Assembly (NCBI GenBank): GCA_023265355.1
Contig: JAHFTZ010000031.1
Coordinates: forward strand, 3,396 to 11,329
DNA length: 7,934 nt
Direction of reading: 5' to 3'
DNA from: Terriglobus sp.
Lineage (GTDB): Bacteria; Acidobacteriota; Terriglobia; Terriglobales; Acidobacteriaceae
The position numbers were made by a program, and so were the translations under genes. The notes under the pieces are model-generated. The model had not been told where the DNA came from, did no database searches, and was given only the letters and a program-made list of their open reading frames with translations. Shown here one piece after another: positions 1-4,833 of this stretch; the stretch's first letter is position 1; every line of letters starts with the position of its first letter.

Positions 1-999
1 CCTGTCTTCCACCCTTCGGAGCATTCTCACAGGTTAGCGCCGGCGAGTGAGCTCATCGAACCGACGATCCTTCTGGCCTCCAACGGGCATATCGATGCCG
101 CCGTTCATACTCCTCTGGCCACTGCACCGTCGGAGGCCCAGGCTCACACTTCGGAAGATTCTGCTGGGATCGACACGCGTTTCACTCTGTCGCGAAGGGT
201 ATTTCGCCGCTCCATGAGCGCGCTCGTTGCCATCTTTCTGCTGACGGTGGGATTGCTGGCGGGCGTACTTATAGGCAGGCGTCGACCGACCATCCGTCCC
301 ACGGCTGTGGATCGCCTGTGGAAACCCTTCCTCAAAAGCGCAGATCCGGCGCTCGTCATCTACAGCAATCCGATCTTCAGTGGAACGCCCGATGAAGGGT
401 TGAAGCTCGTTCAGCCCGATACCCCTGAGTCCCAGGTCGCCGCAAACCGCATCCTGGACGAGACTTACACAGGCACAGGAGAAGTCGTCGCGGCGCGCAT
501 TCTCAGTCAGCTCTTCGACCGACGCGGGTCGGATTTTGTGCTCAAACGCAGCCGCCTGGTGACGTGGGACGAAGCCAAGCTCCGCAATCTGATCTTCATG
601 GGAGCTCCGAGCCAGAACGGTGCTCTGCACGATCTGCCCGCGACGGCAGACTTCACCATCAATCTGAACGCGCAGCACACCGGCTATATCGCGAACCTCC
701 ACCCGCGAACGGGCGAACCTGCAGCCTTTATTCCGTCTTCGGCGAATGAGGAGTTTGCCCTTGTGGCCATGATCCCGGGAATCGACACCAGTCGGCGCAT
801 CGCCGTCTTCGCCGGTCTGACGACGAACGGAACGCAGTCTGCGGTAGAGTATGCCGCTTCGCCGCACGGCGCGGCCACGCTGCTGGAGAAGGCCGGAGAA
901 GCAGACGGATCGTCAAAACCCTTTGAGGCTGTGCTTCATATTTCGCTTTCGCGCGGTGTGCCGCTAAGGGCGGATCTGGTCGCGCTGCACTCGCACTAG
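1..999 (+). CDS. Membrane-anchored protein of unknown function, Acidobacteria-type family (5' end outside window)
   Basis: The frame is open from base 1 to the TAG at 997-999, giving 332 residues, so the gene most likely begins upstream of the window. The first ATG in frame (214) lies directly at the membrane helix and has no Shine-Dalgarno before it, so I do not take it as the start. Residues 1-65 are a polar linker rich in Ala, Ser, Thr, His and Glu. An arginine-rich patch (RRVFRR) follows, then one transmembrane helix at about 73-91, then RRR. Residues 100-332 form a globular domain with a FLKSADPALVIYSNP segment, a VLKRSRLVTWDEAKLRNLIFMGAPSQN segment split by ordinary sequence, and an ending FEAVLHISLSRGVPLRADLVAL. 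From memory, proteins with this C-terminal domain recur in Acidobacteria, often behind an N-terminal winged-helix or other cytoplasmic domain. The function is unknown. An upstream DNA-binding domain is possible but cannot be seen. It converges with the c-di-GMP gene, 83 bp away. Confidence 0.75.
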   Translation, partial: PVFHPSEHSHRLAPASELIEPTILLASNGHIDAAVHTPLATAPSEAQAHTSEDSAGIDTRFTLSRRVFRRSMSALVAIFLLTVGLLAGVLIGRRRPTIRPTAVDRLWKPFLKSADPALVIYSNPIFSGTPDEGLKLVQPDTPESQVAANRILDETYTGTGEVVAARILSQLFDRRGSDFVLKRSRLVTWDEAKLRNLIFMGAPSQNGALHDLPATADFTINLNAQHTGYIANLHPRTGEPAAFIPSSANEEFALVAMIPGIDTSRRIAVFAGLTTNGTQSAVEYAASPHGAATLLEKAGEADGSSKPFEAVLHISLSRGVPLRADLVALHSH

Positions 1000-1022
1000 G
1001 ACAGTCGCATTCGTAGATTCTT

Positions 1023-1060
1023 TGTCATCCCGACCGAAGCGGAGGGATCTGCTGTTGTTT
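1023..1060. repeat. Dispersed intergenic repeat of the GTCATCC-GAAGCG-GGATCT type
   Basis: The stretch 1024-1050 matches the pattern of a short repeat I know from many bacterial intergenic regions, usually written GTCATCCTGAGCGAAGCGAAGGATCT and sometimes mis-translated as a 'VILSEAKDL' peptide. This copy differs at a few positions (CCCGACC for CCTGAGC, GGAGGG for AAGG). It can fold into an imperfect hairpin: ATCCC at 1027-1031 pairs with GGGAT at 1044-1048, and CCG at 1034-1036 with CGG at 1040-1042 around an AAG loop. It lies between two convergent stop codons, the usual setting. There is one copy in the window, so the repeat status rests on recall. Confidence 0.6.
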
Positions 1061-1082
1061 CCTTAGACCAGGCTTGTGAAGC

Positions 1083-4000
1083 CTAAGCGCCCACTTCGCT
1101 CCTCTGCAAGACCCTCTTCAAATCCGCGACGCCCATTGGCCGATGGAAGAAGTAGCCCTGCGCTTCGTTGCATCCCTTCGCGCGCAGGATGTCGCCCTGG
1201 CCCTGGGTCTCCACACCCTCCGCCACGACCGTCACGCCGAGGGTGTTGGCCATCCCGATCAGGGAACCCACGACCGCATCGCAGCCGGGATCGTCTTCCA
1301 GGTTCGTGATGAAGCTGCGATCGATCTTGATCTGGTTCACAGAGAGCTTGAGCAGGTAAGAGATATTCGAAAAGCCCGTGCCGAAGTCGTCGATGGCCAT
1401 TCGGACGCCCTGAGACTGAAGGTCCTTGAGGGCCTCCCAGACCGGCATGGATTCGCTCATCAAAACCCCTTCCGTGATCTCAATCTCCAACAGATCCGCA
1501 GGGAAGAGAGTCTCCGCGAGAATCAAGGCCACCCTCGCCGCGAAGCCGTCCCGCTCCAGTTGACGGGGAGAGACATTCACCGCCAGCCGGAGCGGTCTGC
1601 CTAGTGCTTCGGAGATGCTTTTGATCTCCGTGCAGGCGGTTCGAAGAACCCACTCTCCGAGAGGTGCGATGACGCCACACTGTTCTGCAATGGGGATAAA
1701 GTCGCCGGGAGCAACGACTCCGAGCTTTTCGCTTGTCCATCGCGCCAGCGCCTCGACGCCGATGACGGCGTCATTCGCGAGTGCCACCTGGGGCTGATAC
1801 ACGACGAAGAACTCCTGTAACTTCATCGCCTTTTTGAGAGCCATCTCCGTCTGGAGTTTTTTCGTGGTGGCGTCCGCCAGACCTTGTGTGTAGAGGCAAT
1901 AGCCCTGTTTCCCGGATTCCTTGGCGTAGTACATCGCCGCGTCGGCGTTCTTGAGAAGATTGGCCGACGTTGCTCCACCTTCGGGATAGACGCTGACACC
2001 GATGCTCGCCGAGATCGGCAAAAGATCGCCCCCAATCTGGATCGGCCTGGAGAGTGCCTCCAACACCTTGACTGCGGCAGTCGTCGCATCCTCTTCCGAG
2101 GTAATGTGATCGACAAGTACCGTAAACTCATCGCCGCCCATGCGGCAGACGGTATCCGTGGCGCGCAGAACGTCCTTCAGCCTTTGCGCAATGGCGATCA
2201 GGACTTCATCCCCGGCGTGGTGCCCCAGGGAATCGTTGATGTCTTTGAAGTTGTCGAGATCGATGAGCATCAGGGCGCATTTACCGCCGTATCTCTGCAC
2301 CCGGGCAAGAGCAACATCGACCCTGTCTTTAAAGAGGATGCGGGTTGGCAATCCCGTCAACGCATCGTGGTGAGCCAGGTGGGAGATATAGTCCTGCTGT
2401 CGCTTTCGTTCGGTAATGTCGTAGGCGATACCCATATAGCCCGTTTCGTGGCCATACTCATCGGTCAGTGCAGTCACAGTGAGTTGCACGGGAAGCCGGG
2501 AGCCATCTTTCCTGATATAGGTCCATTCGTTCTCCTCGGCCATTCCCTTTCTCGGTCCCACGATAAAGACTTCCAAGTTCGCCTGCACAGTGACACCCAT
2601 CCCTGCGGAGAGCTCCGCGGCACGTAACTTAAGCTCGACGGGATCGTGAAGGGAAAGGGGGGTCATCTTCCCCACCATCTCGGCCTTGGTGTACCAAAGC
2701 ATCCGCTCCGTAGCGGGATTTACGGCCACGATATTGCCTTCCAGGTCGGTCACGATAGTGCTGAAGGGCGAAGCGTCGATGACTGCCTGGGCAAAGCCAA
2801 GAGCTTTCTCCAGTTGAATCTCCATATGCTTCCGCAGACTGATATCCGTCGTGGTAATCGCGACGCCGTCCCCCAGGCGGACGCCCTGGAAGTGGAGCCA
2901 GGTGGCATCGACATCGTCACTAGAGACGGGGGCCTCTTCATTAAGAGGGATACCGCTCTCCACAACCCTTCTGTATTTGTCGAAGAACCCGGCGGTCCGG
3001 TTGACCGGAATCTCCGTGCAGAGCCGTTTACCGAGGACGTCTGCGGATGTCCGATGAATGAGTTTTTCGGCGTGGCGATTCAGGTAGACGAAACGGAAAT
3101 CAACGATCTCGTTTCGGTCGTTGCGGATACTGTCCAGGAGATAGACAGCGCTTGGACTGCTTTCCATCGCCGCAATAAATCGCTGCTCGTTCTGGCTTGA
3201 ACGCTCTTTTTCAAGGATCAGCGTATCGACCAGGGGACGGACCGCGCGTGTGAGCAGGGGCCAGGAAAGGCCAAGGAGGGCCAAAACAACAAGGGCGATC
3301 CCACCCACCTCGAAGTAAAACGGAACGAGCGTCTCCCAGACGGCGATGGTCTTCGCCAGCGCCAGACCGGTGTTGCCCACCGGAATGGACGAGACGAGCA
3401 TTCTTCCAGCGGAGGTTCCAGCCCAGTACACCGTGGAGGTTTTGCCAACAAAGGCGCTCCGGATCAACTGGAGCCTCTGATCCGAAGCATCCGCAAGCAC
3501 GAAGGGAACGTTCTGCGAACGGCTGGCAAGGCACATGGCTCCGGAAGAGACCGGACCGCAGAGCATCATGTCATGCGTCCTGCCGTTGGCGGGGTCCAGC
3601 CGGAAGATCTCATCCAAGGTGGGAACGGGTTGCTGGGCGACCATCGTACCCAGGAACTCACCCTCGCCGCTCTTCAGCTCATGCCGGGTTTCGATATAGA
3701 AGCGGTTCTTCCAAAGCAGGCGGAAGGACGTGCCAGTCTTGCCTGCAAGGCTCACCGTGGACGGAGGCAGAGGCGCGCCACTTTCAATGACGATCCCATC
3801 CGGACGAACGATGGCGATGGAGTTAAACCCCTTTGCATAGAGAAAGGCTATGGACTGTTTACTGGTCTCCGTCGTAAGCGCCCTGGCGGTTTCTCGGGGG
3901 ACACGCGCAAGATCAAGAATCTGTTCACTCCCGGCGGCAATCTCCGCTCTGCGGATTCGATGGTCGATCGCTGCGGCAAAGACAAAGCCGTCTTCCTTTG

Positions 4001-4172
4001 CATCGCGCGATTGTCCGCCCATCGAGGCTGAGCGCACCCGTAGGTAATCTCCTACGGCTGTCAGACTGAGAAGAATTGCTCCCAAAATAAGCATGGTGAC
4101 GAATGCTGCAGAGATGATGCCTGCTGCATGGTTCGTCGCAGTTTCTGTATTCCGATCGGTGGTCCTCAGCAT
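1083..4172 (-). CDS. Membrane c-di-GMP enzyme: periplasmic sensor, PAS-PAS-GGDEF-EAL
   Basis: This 1029-residue inner-membrane protein probably makes and/or degrades cyclic di-GMP. TM1 is at about 18-40 and TM2 at about 287-309, enclosing a 245-residue periplasmic sensor that looks Cache/CHASE-like (FNSIAIVRPDGIVIESG at about 116-132) and carries Cys205 and Cys214. Two PAS domains follow (about 330-447 and 458-588), the second ending in the typical GYMGIAYDITERK. The GGDEF domain (about 597-760) has Asp638, a perfect GGDEF signature at 679-683 and the RxxD inhibitory site (Arg670-Asp673) five residues before it. The EAL domain (about 775-1025) has EAL at 807-809, Asn866, Glu898, DDFGTG at 928-933, Lys949, Glu985, Glu988 and Gln1005. 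Neither domain shows the usual signs of degeneration, so the protein could be bifunctional; net direction cannot be read from sequence. The ATG is preceded in frame by a nearby TGA and has no clear Shine-Dalgarno. It is a single gene, diverging from the lipoprotein gene. Confidence 0.95.
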   Translation of the reverse strand: MLRTTDRNTETATNHAAGIISAAFVTMLILGAILLSLTAVGDYLRVRSASMGGQSRDAKEDGFVFAAAIDHRIRRAEIAAGSEQILDLARVPRETARALTTETSKQSIAFLYAKGFNSIAIVRPDGIVIESGAPLPPSTVSLAGKTGTSFRLLWKNRFYIETRHELKSGEGEFLGTMVAQQPVPTLDEIFRLDPANGRTHDMMLCGPVSSGAMCLASRSQNVPFVLADASDQRLQLIRSAFVGKTSTVYWAGTSAGRMLVSSIPVGNTGLALAKTIAVWETLVPFYFEVGGIALVVLALLGLSWPLLTRAVRPLVDTLILEKERSSQNEQRFIAAMESSPSAVYLLDSIRNDRNEIVDFRFVYLNRHAEKLIHRTSADVLGKRLCTEIPVNRTAGFFDKYRRVVESGIPLNEEAPVSSDDVDATWLHFQGVRLGDGVAITTTDISLRKHMEIQLEKALGFAQAVIDASPFSTIVTDLEGNIVAVNPATERMLWYTKAEMVGKMTPLSLHDPVELKLRAAELSAGMGVTVQANLEVFIVGPRKGMAEENEWTYIRKDGSRLPVQLTVTALTDEYGHETGYMGIAYDITERKRQQDYISHLAHHDALTGLPTRILFKDRVDVALARVQRYGGKCALMLIDLDNFKDINDSLGHHAGDEVLIAIAQRLKDVLRATDTVCRMGGDEFTVLVDHITSEEDATTAAVKVLEALSRPIQIGGDLLPISASIGVSVYPEGGATSANLLKNADAAMYYAKESGKQGYCLYTQGLADATTKKLQTEMALKKAMKLQEFFVVYQPQVALANDAVIGVEALARWTSEKLGVVAPGDFIPIAEQCGVIAPLGEWVLRTACTEIKSISEALGRPLRLAVNVSPRQLERDGFAARVALILAETLFPADLLEIEITEGVLMSESMPVWEALKDLQSQGVRMAIDDFGTGFSNISYLLKLSVNQIKIDRSFITNLEDDPGCDAVVGSLIGMANTLGVTVVAEGVETQGQGDILRAKGCNEAQGYFFHRPMGVADLKRVLQRSEVGA

Positions 4173-4197
4173 GACGCGTCACCAGTGGGGAACTTTG

Positions 4198-4222
4198 GCT
4201 GGAGGGACTCAGTCCTTCCGGC
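4198..4222. promoter_or_regulatory. Dyad just upstream of the c-di-GMP gene (operator or leader hairpin candidate)
   Basis: The core GGACTCAGTCC (4205-4215) is a perfect dyad centred on C4210. The symmetry continues outward to 12 positions on each side, broken only by G/T oppositions at 4204/4216 and 4200/4220. It ends 25 bp before the ATG of the minus-strand gene. It also covers the place where a -10 box would sit relative to the TTGACA at 4242-4247 on the minus strand, which suits a repressor site. No regulator is identified, and a leader hairpin is equally possible. Confidence 0.4.
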
Positions 4223-4270
4223 AGTTGCATCTGTGCTGCTCTGTCAATACGTGCTCAGCGACAGACGTTT

Positions 4271-4281
4271 TTGCCTGGCAA
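4271..4281. promoter_or_regulatory. Perfect 11-bp dyad TTGCCTGGCAA
   Basis: TTGCC and GGCAA are exact reverse complements around a single T. The site lies about 100 bp upstream of the c-di-GMP gene start, and its core GCCTGGC recurs in the dyad at 4760-4774 on the other side of the divergent region. It is a candidate regulator site. Chance is a real alternative for so short a sequence. Confidence 0.25.
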
Positions 4282-4694
4282 CCTGATTTCCATAGAGGCT
4301 AACTCGAGCGCGAGCTAAGTTCTGGGACCACGCGAGCCATATTTTTTACAGATCGGCCTTGCGTGCTTTCTTCGCACTCAACTCCATGGGATGGCCCACC
4401 TGAGCCTGTGGATAGCCCATCTTTCTTTGATTTACAAATAATCCCTTTCTAATTCTGGTGATTTGCCCCGTTATTTATCTGGATATTGTTTAAGCACCTC
4501 TATAGTGCAAAGTATTGCGCAAAAAGGAAACATACATAGAACATGCGAATATGTGGAATTTATTGCATATTTTCCAATATTTCCTCCTTTATTCCGTAAA
4601 TCAGGGAATCGTTCAGGGCAATAGTGGCAAATAAGTACCACTCTCTGGCCCAAATGTGGGAGTTGCTGAAATCACCCTGCTCCCTACACTTCAG

Positions 4695-4710
4695 TCAATC
4701 GCGGGATTGA
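4695..4710. promoter_or_regulatory. Inverted repeat TCAATC-gcgg-GATTGA
   Basis: Two exact 6-bp arms flank a 4-bp spacer, followed at once by TTTT on the plus strand (4711-4714). It sits 124 bp before the lipoprotein ATG, just after the AT-rich core. It could be an operator, a leader hairpin or a weak attenuator-like terminator. The T-run is short, so I do not call it a terminator. Confidence 0.35.
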
Positions 4711-4759
4711 TTTTCCCTTCTGCTAGGACCCCCGATCACGAATGGCATATCGCAGAAAA

Positions 4760-4774
4760 GTGCGCCTGGCGCAC
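4760..4774. promoter_or_regulatory. Perfect 15-bp dyad GTGCGCCTGGCGCAC
   Basis: The two 7-bp arms are exact reverse complements around one central T (4767). It lies 59 bp before the lipoprotein ATG, within the probable promoter or 5' leader. If transcribed it would form a GC-rich 6-bp hairpin with a CTG loop; as DNA it resembles a dimeric regulator site. It shares the core GCCTGGC with the dyad at 4271-4281. Confidence 0.4.
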
Positions 4775-4824
4775 CGGGGAAGTCTTGTTTCAAAAACGCT
4801 CTGCACCTGGGCGACGTACGACAC

Positions 4825-4829
4825 GGAGG
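4825..4829 (+). promoter_or_regulatory. Ribosome binding site GGAGG of the lipoprotein gene
   Basis: A strong GGAGG lies 4 nt before the ATG at 4834. The spacing is slightly short, but no other in-frame ATG precedes the lipobox, so it fixes the start and hence the unusually long region ahead of the signal-peptide core. Confidence 0.7.
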
Positions 4830-4833
4830 CAGC

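Larger units (their letters stand above)
4173..4833. other. Divergent intergenic region with AT-rich core
   Basis: This 661-bp stretch separates the starts of the c-di-GMP gene (minus) and the lipoprotein gene (plus), so it should hold both promoters. By hand count, 4441-4620 has 65 G+C in 180 bases (36%), against 38 of 60 in a sample of the lipoprotein gene (5581-5640). No open frame in it looks coding: those crossing it run through the AT-rich core or overlap the lipoprotein gene, and match nothing I recognise. It contains several dyads listed separately. Weaker ones are ATGGG/CCCAT with CCAC/GTGG inside it (4386-4420) and AGTGG/CCACT (4623-4642). I could not assign a sigma-70 promoter on either strand with confidence. 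Confidence 0.7.

Noticed and set aside
34..867. Long open frame on the minus strand (277 codons)
   Set aside because: It lies antisense to the membrane protein gene. Its translation is Arg/Gln/Asp-rich with no fold-like pattern, while the plus frame has a clear helix and conserved-looking domain.
1070..1084. AGGCTT-gtg-AAGCCT hairpin as terminator of the c-di-GMP gene
   Set aside because: The stem is 6 bp, overlaps the stop codon, and has no T-run after it on the minus strand.
1884..2627. Plus-strand open frame of 247 codons inside the c-di-GMP gene
   Set aside because: It is antisense to the GGDEF and second PAS domains, whose motifs are unmistakable, and its translation resembles no family.
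4242..4247. Perfect TTGACA -35 box on the minus strand as promoter of the c-di-GMP gene
   Set aside because: At 16-18 bp spacing the -10 positions read ACTGCC, CTGCCG or TGCCGG, none like TATAAT. It is kept only as context for the dyad.
4471..4653. 60-codon minus-strand frame in the AT-rich island
   Set aside because: It is short, covers the AT-rich core, lacks a convincing ribosome binding site, and has no recognisable domain.
4173..4833. c-di-GMP riboswitch in the divergent region, looked for because of the neighbouring GGDEF-EAL gene
   Set aside because: I found none of the conserved GEMM core elements on either strand by eye. A covariance-model search would settle it.
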